The notes beneath the pieces are model-generated. The model was not told the origin of the DNA. It did not search any database and saw only the letters and a program-made list of their open reading frames with translations. From assembly GCA_021399445.1 (NCBI GenBank), contig JAJTUQ010000001.1, positions 1,054,001-1,118,000 of the forward strand: a DNA stretch of 64,000 nucleotides, read 5' to 3'. The DNA is from Xylogone sp. PMI_703. Taxonomy: Eukaryota > Ascomycota > Leotiomycetes. This document shows, piece after piece, positions 44,477 to 57,400 of the stretch; position 1 is the first letter of the stretch; the number at the start of each line of letters is the position of its first letter. Position numbers and translations under genes: made by a program.

Positions 44477-46247
44477 TTAAACTGAAGGAGCCGTCTTCTC
44501 CTCAACATCTACACCAACAGATGACTTGCCAATTTCAGAGTCAGAAGCGTGCTCTAACTCGTGGTTCTTGTCGAAGAGGTAGTTGACGTTCTCAAGGGTG
44601 CGTCCTTGGGTCTCGTAGATGAAGAAGTAAACTGGAAGGTTCGTTAGCTAGCTGCATTAGTAGCAAATTATATAAACGAATTTGCTTACCATAGGGGAAA
44701 CCAATAACATTGAAAACGGTAAACCAGATCCAGGTCTTCCATCCAACATTAGCGACTGCAATTGGGCCAGCATAAACGGTAAGGAATGCCATGAGCCATT
44801 GCGAGGAGATACTGAGACCGACACCGGTGTGACGGTGCTTAAGAGGCATACTCTCGCTGACATAGATGTACGGCATTGGCGCCCAGGTAGGACTGAAAAC
44901 AAGAATCCAGCCAAAGAGCATAGCAGCAGCAGCGGAAGAAGTAGCCTTCTTGCCAAATGATAACAAGATAGTAAATGCGATCATGAAGACGGATTGGAGA
45001 GCAGCACCCCAGAGGAGCCACTTTCTCCGACCGGCTCTCTCGCAGAAATAAGAACCGAAGAAAACGCCAATAGCAAGGAGTGTAGTAGCAGCGCCAGAGC
45101 AAATTGATGCTGTCGTGGCCTGCAGACCAATATAGACTTGGAAAATAGTGGTCATGTAATAGAAAATCATGTTGATGCCCATCAAGTAGGCAACACCAAC
45201 GAGAATGACACCATCACGGATACGTCGGACGGCTTGGGTGGCAGATTTATCAACAATCAGGTTGGAGAGCTTCAGTGGCTCGGATTCTTGTCGGAGTTCA
45301 ACCTGGATTTCATTTTGAACCTTGAGGGCTTCTTCCTCGGTAGGATAAAGTTGCTTAAGGAGTCCAAGTCCCTCCTGTTCTCTGCCGCGAAGATAGTACC
45401 ATCTTGGAGTGTCTGTAATGCGCGGTTTCTGTCAGCCTAGTGTTTTAAGCTTAAAAGTATAATTTCAATGTGCAACTTACCGCCGTTAGGCCAAATCAAA
45501 ACGAAAACCAAAAGAGACCAGATGATCTGGATGGAGAGTGGTAAACGCCAAACAACTTGTCCAGAAGCATAAGTGAATCCGAAATCGCTACACAATCCTT
45601 AGCATACTCACATAAACGCATAATCATCAAAAAAGCTCCACTTACATCCAATACGCCAAAGCAGTACCCGTACAAGCGAAGCCCATCAAATAACCAACGA
45701 GAGGGCCTCTGACAGCGGTAACAGGTGTAATCTCGGCAACGTAGACTGGACCCATAGACACGACAAGTCCATTTCCAATACCCTTCACAGCCACTGATTA
45801 GGATGTTGTGCAGAGTGCATCTCTAGCGGTGGCGGGCAAACTTACAATAACTACACGACCAGCGATCATCTGGCCGTAGGAGTAGGCAGAGACACAAATG
45901 ATAGTACCAATAATCTGCACGACAGCACCGAGCATGATCCAGGTTCGGCGACCTAGACGGTCACTCCATGGGGTAGACGCAAAGCAACATCCCAGCCACG
46001 AAGCCAGAAGGAAAGATGCCACGATCATAGAGAACGTGGTGGTATTGGGAATCTTCGCTTCTTCGTCAGCACAAAAACACAGCTCTTCTCGTTTACGTGA
46101 AAAAGTCACAACTGGATTATTCACCTTCATTGCCGATTGGAACGCCTCGGTCTCAATGATTCCACCCAACACACCAGCGTCCCACCCGTAGGACATGTAG
46201 CCCATACGAACGCCCCATAGTACTAAATTTTGACTGATTTTCACCAT
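44477..46247 (-). CDS. MFS sugar transporter (hexose/quinate type)
   Basis: Five exons: 46247-45846, 45782-45646, 45587-45481, 45412-44690, 44631-44477; about 507 aa. Sugar-porter signatures: YGWDAGVLGGII, SDRLGRRTWIMLGA, GRVVIGIGNGLVVSMGPVYVAEI, DTPRWYYLRGREQEGL (PESPR-like), MGINMIFYYMTTIF, CERAGRRKWLLWG, and YVYFFIYETQGRTLENV (PETKG-like). Exon 1 may contain a further in-frame intron, 46124-46053, which would remove 24 unlikely residues and give FQSAMK|IPNTTTFSMI. The 5' end is uncertain: a good acceptor at about 46265-46270 hints at an upstream exon I could not identify. Likely substrate is a hexose or related sugar. Confidence 0.85.
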
Positions 46248-48690
46248 TGTCGCGAGCACTCTTGCTGTAAGGTATCAATCAGTGCAGACACAGCCTGTTT
46301 TATTTTTTTGCATCAGCTCAGGGCTCCCATATAAGGTTTTACAAAAGACAAAACCACCCTGGTGAAAAGAAAGAGACGGGGACCCTGCTATACAAGTAGG
46401 CTGACTGGACCAGACACAGATCTGTATGTTGCCCCCTCTCGTCCGAAGATGGGGGAGGGTGTATTGTGGGTAGGGGGCAAAAAGCAGAGCAAAAAGCAAG
46501 AACAGGCACGTACCAACCAAAAGAAAGATGAACACTCGCAGCGAGGAAGTGGAACACACCGCGGCTTCTGCACCTTGGAACAAGGAGGACATGCAGAGGA
46601 TATTTCAGAGCAGATAAAGAGCTGCTGGCGTGATTGTGCACTGGAACATCCGGCATGTAGCTAGTGGTGCTAGCATTGGTTTGACCATGCAGCTTTGACT
46701 GTGGAAATTACTAGGTTGCCTTGGGGGTATGAAAATCAATAGATAGAGTGTTTTCATTTACCGTATTCAATGCCACCTCCACCCGCGGGTTCCTCTCATT
46801 CGTCGGACCATTGAATACGGCACCAATACCGATTACCACATGGTAAAGATGCGGTGAAGGCAAGAATAGGAAATCATCTCTCTCTTGATACCATGGCGTG
46901 GAAGTTAGCGTGCTTTGGATATGCCGTACTTCGTCACCATTCGTTCTGGATATCAATTGAGTGCTTAGGGTAGGCCGGAAGGAAGCTCGCGGACGAGTTG
47001 GAGTGTTACAGTGCAGGTGCCATGGGGGTTCATGTACCGATGGCACGCTGGCGTGCTTGTGCATCCTCGATCCACAGCATTACTGAGTCGTGCTATGTAC
47101 CGTACCAACAGGGTACGCGTAGCCAGGCTGCCAGAAGTGTACTGTACTCTCTGCACGGCATCTGGAGGAGAGGATGAGCAGAGGGGAAGCGAAGTGTGGC
47201 TCGGGTGGCGGACGGGCCCCAACAGGGGAATCTTCCTAGGGGCCGCCGTGGGGCGCTGACTGCATGGGCTGGTGACAAACGAAAAGCCAGGAGTAAAAAG
47301 CAACGGTGCATTCCCTCAATCGGCCAAGTAGGTTTTGCAAAGTCAGCAAGCGTAGGGGGCCCAGCAGCGTCGTATTGATGGCGCTCAGACTCAACCATGG
47401 GTCATGCCAGTACCCGAACTGGCTACAGGCCAGAGTGATTGGCTTGGGTGGATAGGTTCCCCAGTGATCGCTGCTAGCATTGCCATAGTTAGAGATGAAC
47501 AGGGCTTTCTGCTACACTGCAGAGTATCAAGCGTCCAGCAGGGCCGTGGGAGGGTTGTATGCATTGTCTCCATTATTGTCTCTGGTTGCCATTACTACGG
47601 TACCTTCGTGAGGAGCCAGCCAGCACCCTGGGCGTTGTCTGGACCGCAGTTGAGACGCAGGAAAACCCCGTGATTACAGCCAATGTTTGTCGAGGCATTC
47701 TTTGCCCTCGTAATTGACTGGCTATCAACTACACACTGCAAGACGCCACCATGTTTGTAGCTACTTCAATAACCGTAATAATCGTCGCTGACCAACACTC
47801 GAGCCAGCTATCTTTACTTATCGAGGATAGAGGATACAAGAATGATAAACTGTGGAAATGAAATGAAACTGTATCATCAAGTATCATCGGCGTCGTATGA
47901 GAAATTGTTCCGGTTTGCAAAAGGCTATTCGCCGAAAAAAAATGTGATAGAAAATTCTGTTGGAGAAATGAGATTCCGGAGCAGGATATTCAGAGGGCTA
48001 ATCATCACTTCTCACATGTGAATTCTCCCGCTACACAGCGGCTTTGCAGCTCATCGAGATGGTTTTGCGATAGATCTTCTTACCTCTGTCTCACCGCAAA
48101 GATCCTGTTGTGCCACCATCCCTTAGCTGTCGTCCGCAGCTGGTTATACACTCCTTGTTTGCTCTCTCGCCGACACCACGTGAAGACCACACTTACAGGT
48201 AGTATCTGCTGTAGAGAGTGTGGCCCGGTAGTTGAGCTTGCCCTGGTACTTACGTATCACAGCAACCCCAATGCCGAGCAAGGCCCAGATATCTCCGTAA
48301 TCACACGTGGATAGCTACCCAGTTAGGGCCTATGGGTGGTTGCACGAGTGAGCAATAATCGCAACTCGGATATAGGACATGGCCTACGAGTAATCAAAGT
48401 ATCAAGTAATACGGAGTACCACGTACCAAGCAGGTACTTGGCATGAAAGTAACACGACAAGCGACGCCCCGAGAACATGCATAATAATGGCGTATTTTGA
48501 CAGATTAAATTTAGCAAAGATATACAGTACCCCTAGCTTACAATCCTACAATCTAGCAAAATTACCTAGAACAATATCCTTGTCTGTTTTTGACAGCTTA
48601 TGTCCACGCCACAAAAAGGAAAAATTTTCAGCTCCGGAGAGACGATCTACTTCCAAATGACCTAATACAGAGAGAGGCGCACCCTATGGC
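46248..48690. other. 2.4 kb intergenic, GC-richer, promoter side of sugar transporter
   Basis: No supportable gene. Overlapping open frames on both strands between 46275 and 47670 lack domains. The stretch has many GTAC-containing short palindromes, including a hairpin-like CCAAG...CTTGG near 48425-48442. The right end is the 3' flank of the P450 gene. Confidence 0.4.
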
Positions 48691-50630
48691 TTATTCGCGT
48701 TCGTGAAGTTTCACCGTGAAGTCACGATTGTAAGCGACACCTCCAGCAACAACGAACCGGCCTTCTCTCACGACTTCCATGTCAAAGCGTCGAACAGTCT
48801 AAAGAAAGTTAAAGCGTAAGCGGGAATTGTACGTTGTCAACAAGGAAGAGAACGGGCAAAGAAACAGAGCGAATTCGCTATTGTGAAAACTTACCTCTGG
48901 GAGAAGCTTGTACATTTCCATCAGCGCAATATCCTTGCCCAGGCAGACTCGAGAGCCCATTCCAAACACGAAGCTAGCGGCATCCATCTCAGCTGCCTTC
49001 TCAGGGCTCTCGAGCCAGCGGTCAGGACGGTAGGCGTCTGGGTCCGGAGCGTACATGACGGGATCGCGCTGAACAATATATGCATTGCTAGTAATCTCTA
49101 CGCCCTGAGGAACAAAAGTGCCATCAATCTCTCTTCCTCCAGCGCAAGTAACACGGGCAAAGAGGTTGTCCGCGGGTGGGTGCAGTCTAAGGGCCTCCTT
49201 GATGCAAGCGACGAAATACGGGAGGTGGACACGCACTTCCTCGTATTTGACCGGGGTAGATAGTTTTCCTGCTTTGTCGGCTTCCTCAATTTCCTTGCGG
49301 GCTTTTGCGAGGGCATCGGGGTGGGTGGCGAGAAATCGAAGAGTGCTTCCAAGACCGGTACCAGTGGTGTCTGCTCCCGCCTGGATTAAGAGAGTGACAT
49401 GTGCGCGTTTTTGAATTGGGCTGAGAGGTTTGCCGTCCATTCGTGCGTCGAGAGCACTGTAGAAATCATTCAGTTAGCAATCTTAAAAGATCATAAGCCA
49501 TAAAATAAGTAGAGCTAGCTTACTGTTGCATGAAGTCTGGCTTATCAGGGTAGATGCCATTCTGGAGATCCTTCTCTCTATCGGTGACCAACCTGTCTGC
49601 TTGCGCCATGAGCCAGCCCATGCCACTGTCATTGGAGGTCTTGGGAAGGAGCCATAGGTTGAGACCGGGAATAGTCATGATGTAGTTTCTGAAGAAGCGG
49701 AAACGTCCAACAAAGCCGAAGAAGTCAAGACCTTTGCGCCAGCTGGTGAGGATGTTACGCTCATCACGGCTGTTCTCAACAAATCCCCAAGGGTTTGTAA
49801 AGGATAGCATAGTCATGATATCAGCGGCAAATTCACTATTTGGCTAGGGTTAGATTCTAGATGCCTCTTTGAAGATTTCGATAGTCCTTGTACTTACGCA
49901 ACTTTGTCAGAGAGGCAGACGTCGACCTTAGATTCCGCACGCTCTCTCATCTTTCTGACGAACAACTGGACCTGGTCATCAATTCTGTCTTCCCATTCAT
50001 TCTTCAGACCTCCCATAGACCACTGTAGATTCATTAGTCGTGTGCATCTTTCCAAACCATCTTTCCAAACAATTTCATAGAGTATAATTTAACCTACCGG
50101 GACACGTGGTCCAGCCAGCGCCTTCCGTAAGGCCTTGTGAGTATCTCCATCAAGAGTAGTAAAGAGATGAGGAGGCCCCAAAACACCGGTGCCGTAAAGA
50201 CCGGCCTTCTGATTCAATTTGGGATCCCAGTAGATATCCTTCAAAGCTGAGGGCCTAGGGAAGAGAAGCATGGTGGGTGAGATACGAATTGGGCGATCGG
50301 CTATTTTTTCGAGTCAGATTGCGTAATTGCATTGCGGAGGTTTAAGAGAAACAAGCTTCTGCATGAGGAACATGGTTTTTTTTTTTAAAACAACTTACTT
50401 CCATATTTCTTAACCAAGCCCTGAAGCCATTGGGGTTCAGTTTGAGAAACAGATATGAGGGCGCCGGTCAGAGAGAATGAGGCCGCGTACCATGGGCCAG
50501 GGAACTTGGACAAGGGATGCAAATACAGATTATAGAAGATGCGGAAGAACAGTGTTGAGGCAATAGCTACCACAACGAGCACCACTGCCGCTTTGGCATC
50601 GAGGTGATCGGTAAGAGTGCTTGTAGTCAT
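48691..50630 (-). CDS. cytochrome P450 monooxygenase, pisatin-demethylase-like
   Basis: Six exons: 50630-50399, 50300-50098, 50022-49898, 49835-49524, 49456-48895, 48798-48691; 513 aa. An N-terminal ER anchor (about residues 13-32) precedes the HPLSKFPGPWYAA hinge. Then RISPTMLLFPRPSALKDIY, WSMGGLKNEWE, I-helix AGADTTGTG (about 317-325), ExxR in KEALR (about 378-381), the PERF-like YRPDRWLE, and the haem loop FGMGSRVCLGKDIA (Cys about 462). Exon 6 provides the last beta region (TVRRFDMEVVREGRF). Pisatin-demethylase-type P450s detoxify plant phenolics or act in secondary metabolism. No biosynthetic backbone gene is nearby, so a detoxifying role is the simpler guess. The first intron has a 13-base T run on the plus strand. 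Confidence 0.92.
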
Positions 50631-52974
50631 TGTGTTTCGAAGGACCAGCGATCGAGCACAGAAAAAAGCATTGGAAGAGAAAAAACAGGAAAGGGTCTAT
50701 GTGTAAAGAATGTGTCTCTTTGTTGGAGCTTGCTTGCTACGCAGTGCGTGTGTGTGTGACGGGGATTTATAAATGAAATGGGAAAAGTGGGCACAATTTG
50801 CTGCAGCTCATGAACCCAGACGCAAAAGGTGCTACAAACGGTCAGGGCAGTAGAACAGGCCACCTCTTAGAGAAAAGGTAGCATCAGGCCAAAGTACGTT
50901 GAGCTGTCATTGCGTTTAGGACCCTGGTGGCTTGCTCGCTGAGTGCCCTGGGGCCAAATGGGGGGTTGATAGTGGATAGTGATGCTGCTCTCCCTCCTTA
51001 CTCTATCTCTCTAGCGCGTCTAGCGCCGTTAGTGGTCTCGTTCCCTTCATAATCTCTTACACATTCTCGACATCCTGCAAAAGCAACTACCGGACCGTGC
51101 TATGTTGCCCATTTCGATAACAGGCTTCGCAGGATAGCTTGAGAAGTGGGGTGGATAGCGGAGAGCAGCCATCATGCCAGACAATGATATTCAAGGGTTC
51201 GGAGCAAATGGGGTCCCTCGGAAATTCCGCCAGACGATCCTTTCCAGCTAGAGGCGTTCCCAGCGCCGTTGGAAAACACCCAGGGCCATGGATTGCCGAG
51301 GAGTACCAACTGCATAACTAATTTGGGAGCCATTCGGTTGGTCCATTGTTCTTTTTTCGATCCCAACTGCTGCAGGCGACCGAGGCGACGTTCCAGACAG
51401 CCCAACCAGGCAATACGACTTGGAAGACTTGTTCTAGGAGGTTTGCATAAGAATGTAACCCACGGCGCAGCAGGGCCGAGTTCAGATCAAGCAAAGGATC
51501 TACGTCGGCAATCCAATGAGGCCTGCAGTGTTGCATCTGTCACAATAAAGGCCCTGTTCGTCAGACACACTAGGGCCATTTCTCCATCCAGTGGAGAATG
51601 CTGGACGAGCTCCTTACCGATGGAGAATTAAAGGGGGGGCGGTTCAATCCCGGGAGCGGGGAGCGAACGGCAGCGAACGGCAGCGGTCCGCGCGCTCCTA
51701 GCGAAGTGCCGCGCGATACCGATTGCGGCTAGTTTCCTAACGTCTGTTTTTCCTTTGCTGGAGAGATTCTGCGCCATCCTTCTTCATCTTTTGATCCCGT
51801 CTCAGCCCGTGTTGGCGAATGCTGCCAGCTCGCAAGCCAAGGGAAATGAAGGCCAGGTAGGATTCGCTTGGCTGGTTGGTCGCCGCTGTGTCGGTGATAG
51901 CTAGGCGCTTTTGGGTGCCGGAGCGAGTCCTGGGAATTGGCCGGTCCTACCAATCGCGAAGGTGTCCTTGCTTTCCACTCTTATCTAGTTATGGTCCAGC
52001 GTCCAGACTAGGACAAACACAAGTCTCCTCAGGCTGCACCGTAAAATAAACCCTTGCTGGCGGGGAACAAGTACCGTTGGATGGCCTCGTTCTTGGCAGT
52101 GGTAGTATCCACCCGTGGCACAGTGATGACAGGGACGACAGAAAAAGGAACCACACGTGCCACAATGAGAGCAGAACTCCCAAATTGATCGGCACAGCTC
52201 CACTTTTGGCCGAAGAGAACATCTCCGCCTGTAGCTGTCAACTCCGAGTCGCAATTATGGCTCCAGACGGTCTCAGGGACGATCCCAGATGGGCTCTGAG
52301 TTCAATGGCGACGCCCTAGACTGATAGAATTGAGCAAGAACGTATTCGTCATTCGACCCCTGGATTCTGCTCTTTTGTGCGTCAAGGTTGGATCCCGAGC
52401 AGTAGCATCCACGGCGTGCCTGGCATTATCACGGGGCCTGGAGAGAAAGGGGGGGAGAGCAGCTTGGTAGAGAAGAGTTATCACATCAAATTAACGCAAA
52501 TACGGCCAGCTATGTAGTGTGATCAACATTAGCACACTCGTAAAGAAGAAAAGGCTACTACTGTACGTTTCATAACCGACATGGCAACCTCCGGGGAATG
52601 ACTGGTTCTCTTTCCTTGCCCTATGTTGTGCCTTGTATCTGCTTTTTCTTACTCTGCAGCGGACATCAATCAGTCCTCGGTAACTGGGGGTTGGTGTGCA
52701 ATCCGTTTTATGTTCTGCTGTGAAGTTGCATCGAGAAGGAGAACTCCTTCGACGGGGGCAATCCAAGAACATCTAGATTCTGACTTCGATGATAAAGACT
52801 CTCGGTGCACACACCGATCTGTGGCTGGTCTCCAGAATTTTGTGTCGTTAGTCCCATAAACTCGAATCAACGCCGTCAATTCTCTTCAACTCCAGGCTTC
52901 GAGGTACTCACAATCCTTTATGACTTTCGATATCACATAAAAATAGTCGCTCTTTCGAAACCCAAATATCTACA
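50631..52974. other. 2.3 kb intergenic, divergent promoter of P450 and rhodopsin-domain genes
   Basis: Long GC-richer spacer with a short GT microsatellite near 50749. Open frames occur on both strands but none has a domain or coherent splice partners. No RNA gene recognised. Confidence 0.4.
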
Positions 52975-54461
52975 ATGGCAGCGCCAACTCCTCCCTTTCA
53001 GGGACCCCGCCCAGCGGACTTCTATGATGTCGAAACTGTAAGTTGTTGAGATCGCTTTCTGCATGGAAATGCGGTGGTTGATACGATTCTTCTCCACAGA
53101 CCAGCGAAAGAGCGGTGGTGATCACATGCTCCTGCATTGTCGCAGCTTCTATGATATTGAGAACACTGGGGCGGTATGCCCTCAGCCTTAGAGCTAAAGA
53201 TGCGGGAACCGGGCATTATCTAGGCTTAGATGACAGTAGGTTCTCTCTCACCAAATGCGGGATTGTCCTGGCTAATCAAGACATGTAGTTTTCAACCTTT
53301 TTGCGGTGGTAGGTTTCTCAACTGCAAGACATCCGAAAGCCACAAACCCAAACTAATAAGTGCAGTTAACCTTTTATGCCTTGGCGGTAGCCGTCCTTGT
53401 TGGTAGGTTACCATTCAGAAGAATATCATTACTTCTTGCTAACGTGACGTCGTAGCCATCGATCGTGGAATGGGAACCCATATCGATAGAGTTATCTGGC
53501 TAGGTGGATCTAAGGGACTCGATCGTTACAACCTCGTTAGTAACTACCATCGATCATGATAGTTGAAGATTGTTTAAACTAATATTTGACCAGGCAATCT
53601 ATGTCTGCGCGCTAACGTACAACTCCGTGCTCGGGTTCGTGAAGCTGTCCGTCCTTGCCCTCTATCGACGTATCCTTCAGGGAGTGCCGTCCAAGACCTT
53701 GGTCATCCTCAATTGGTGTGTTATTGGATTAGTTGCAACTAACACAACGATTAATGTCTTCGTTGCAGCATTCCAATGCAATCCAATCCACGCAGCATTC
53801 GATTCCAACATCAAAGGAGCAAAGTGCATTAACCCTAGTGCCTTCTATATCGGAAATGCGATAACTGGTATTATCACCGATTCAGCTGTTTATCTTCTAT
53901 CTATTCCTATTATCCGACCTTTGCAGATCAACCGAAAGCGAAAGCTTGCTATCCTTCTTACCATGCTTGTCGGTCTTTTGTATGCTTCCCCCACTCTGCT
54001 ACAACTGTTGTATCTTCCTTTACGTACAGTACTGATCAATATACCTACCTAGTGCCGTTGTGACCTCATGTGTCCGACTCTCTTTCCTGCCCAGTCTTCT
54101 TGTCAACCCCGATGCCTCTTACGCTATGGGTGTCCCTATGGATTGGTCCGTAGTCGAGCCCACTGTCGGTATTCTCGTCAGTTCTATGCCTGCTATCCGT
54201 TCCGTTACCTATCTCTGGAGCCCTGCCCGTGGAAAATCCCAGAACAGTAACTCCATGCCTTCGCATCTCGAGTCCAGGACAAGAAACGGCCACATCAAAC
54301 TCGATGAGTTCAACGGAACCAATGACCTCAGTCACACTGAGGTCAGTGCCAAGAAAGTTCCGGACGATGACGATAGCGAGAGAAACCTCATCTACCAAGG
54401 TGTGGTCAAGTCTGGAGACGGCATCGCTAAGACCACCGAGATTCACATTTCAAGAACATAA
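52975..54461 (+). CDS. fungal rhodopsin-domain integral membrane protein (SAT4/PTH11-related)
   Basis: Seven exons: 52975-53037, 53100-53235, 53289-53308, 53366-53402, 53456-53535, 53594-53979, 54053-54461; 376 aa. Exons 3 and 4 are only 20 and 37 bases; the donor of exon 3 could be three bases earlier. The joined product starts MAAPTPPFQGPRPADFYDVE and has seven helices. Family marks are ETTSERAVVIT, GHYLGLDDIF, AIDRGMGTHIDRV, LTYNSVLGFVKLSVLALYRRI, CNPIHAAFD, GAKCINPSAFYIGNAI, and DWSVVEPTVGILVSSMPAIR. The polar tail ends IHISRT. This family is hugely expanded in ascomycetes and includes PTH11-like receptors. No CFEM domain is present. Role unknown. Confidence 0.88.
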
Positions 54462-57400
54462 ACGTGCTGCGCCACTGAACTATTTGATAATAAAAAAGTG
54501 CTTTGTTGCTTTTTTGGTTTGGCTAGTTATGTTTTTGGCAAGGTTAACGACATATCTTCTCTGCGTTGGATGACGGCTATATCATAGCTATTACGGTCTT
54601 TACCCCTCATTTTACTGTCTTTTGTGTATGAATAATAGGAGTTGAAAAAAAGAGGTTTTGTCGGCTGTATAACTTTGGTCTAGGTACACGCGTAGGTTAA
54701 AGGAATACAGTTATTAACCCCATGATGTGTTCCTGGTGGGCGTTATGAGTGAATCGGTTTTAGGAGTACAGAAATACAGTGTATTTCTTTTAGGCTTTTG
54801 ACGATCTATGGATATCTCATAAAATAGCATTATTATTATGAAAGTTGCTACATAGTTCATTGGCCACCTATCCCTGTGTTCAACTCCTCAAGACAGATTT
54901 TTTCACCATCAAGATCTATTATTTCCATAATGAAATGATCGAGATGATCGTCGATACTCTGTTATCTAGCGTTCACTTCCTTGCAAATATCATAAATGCT
55001 AATTCCCTCTGCTGCAGCACCAAATCGCAAAATATCGGGGCCGTTAGGTGACGATCTCTAGTAAGCTCGGTGGAGTAACCAAATAGGGGTTTGAAACTCT
55101 CCACAGCAAAATATCTCCACTCGAGCACAGTCATCACCTGCCGAGTACGCGTATAGGTCACAACCCGGATTATCCACAATCTCAAAACAGATTCCCCATC
55201 TCATCGGTAATCTGCATAACAACATGACTCCACTGTATTGTGTTACGCGAACAGCACCTAACTTTCGCGACTCCTTAACTCTTATCGTTCTGGCCCCAAT
55301 GGCCTAAGATTTTAAGATTAGGTGGAGATATGTAGGATTTTGTTTCGGGCCACTAACCTTTTCAGCACGGTGCTAATCCGCAGTACGGATGTCGACTGCA
55401 AAAGTAAGTCTACTTCCGTATATCCAGGAGATATGCCGTTAAAAGTAGAGTCAATAACGTAATTACCCGGTTCCTAGCTGACGTTACAATCGGATATAAA
55501 CAGCTACTCCCCTATATCCTGGACCCATGCTCCTGATCAATAGACTAATAAGGCATTGATTGACAGTATCGTCCAATTCTGAAGAGATTGGTACTAATTG
55601 GGATATCTTGCGACGTGGAGTTACAGAGGGTAAATACATGTGACAAAGGGAGACCGATCGAATGTGGGCCAATATTGGCTTTAATGATATGTTAGTCCAT
55701 AGGCCAATGGGGCGAAGCATGTATAAAGGGCTAGCAATTCTGGAATTAGTACGCTATCAACTTTCACGATGAGATTGAATAGTTTAGGCTTGGGGCTACA
55801 ATACAAAAGTCCTTGTATGAAATTGTAGACGAAGTATACAGCACTAGGCCCTCTAGTCTGGATATAGAAAGTAAATGATATTATCAGGACCAGCTCGCCT
55901 CACGTTCTTGATATTAGTAGCCCTGAGTATATTGCCTCGAATCCAGAAAGTCACACACGTGTGAAACCATGCAAAACAAATCCAGACGCAGATGTGAACT
56001 ACTATCTCGGGGCCCAAACGCTACTACATAGGCATCTCATGCCTGGCAGCAAGACCTGGCACAGGGGTCGCGTTGCCAGATCTTTTATGGAACGAAATAT
56101 GATAGGCAAGGAAAACCATACGCTATTAAGTACAGTAGTTTCGACCCTAGAATTCGGGCAGCATTATGACATTCAATACCGATTTCTGGAGTCATATAAT
56201 CTCAAGAATCTAATCCATGAGTATGGTGCCTGGCACTGCACAAAATCCAGAGTTCCTCACGTATCTATACTGTACGCACCCGAACCATCGTCGTGGAGGG
56301 TGGAGGGCTCTTTAGATAACGTAGCTCATAATTTTTTCACTCACACGTAAGAGTCACAATTATGTAGTAATTAGTATGTTGTTGATCCACTAATTTCGAA
56401 GGAGAGCGGCGCTAACTATCTACCCGTTTATGGAATGAATATGTCCATTCCTTGAAGAATTGAGCAATACCAGAAGCGTCAGCTACACGTCTCTAGTACT
56501 TTTAGCATAGTACGCACCACTATGAGTCTGTCCTAGATATGAAGCCATCCTATGGCCGAGCCTTGCAATCCTTAGACTCTCTGATATACTTTTATTCGTT
56601 GTTATAGATCTTTGTCTATAACAAAATTGACATAGTCTACGAATGATAAAGACACCCGTCCAGTTACCTATAGACAACTCATTTCGATCACACTTTAGTG
56701 TAAATTCTTAGTCATTATCAAGATTCTACACAGGGTGAAGTGCTATGAAATGGAGAAGTAGTTAGTCGGAATGTTTGATCAGCCTAGGTCACATTGGAAA
56801 CATTGGAAGTAGTTCAGCTTTTAGACGGAAGTATACCTTTTAGCTTAAGTTGGTAACACAGATTGTCGAGAAGATTTTACTGGCTTAGATATACCAAGTT
56901 ACTTTGAAACCAAACAAGCATCTTTGAAGATCGGGTGTGAACTTAATACCCTTAGAATGCACCATACTTCGCAATTTTACTTTGACTATGTCAAGGATAA
57001 CAAAGACTTTGCATTACTGTCTTTGATAATGCAATACTGGCAGGCGATTTATCTGTTGATACTAGATATCGTGAGAACCGTGCCGAATTTAAGGTGAATA
57101 CGCATACAACAAGAAGCAGGACTAGATAAGCTATTTTGTGAACTATTCGATAGATATAAACATATTATCATCTTAGCTACATATCACATACAATCCAGAT
57201 GAATCTATACAACCGCAAACATCATACAACAACATACTTGATTGAAGGGACCCGGAATTTGAAATTCCCATTGCTTCTTTGAAATTGAAGATAGATGGCT
57301 CTTACTTTTAGTAGATCGACTCTGAGTGATTAATCGTCGATCCACACGTCTTCGCATACTAAATAGTAATAGTATTTACTCCTAGACCTCGTCTAACTTG

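Noticed and set aside
46275..47670. Several overlapping open frames on both strands
   Set aside because: They lack stops because of base composition; no domains, no coherent splicing.
55961..56350. 129-codon plus-strand frame in the gene desert
   Set aside because: Starts with a non-ATG frame extension, has no domain and no homologous feel; probably chance.
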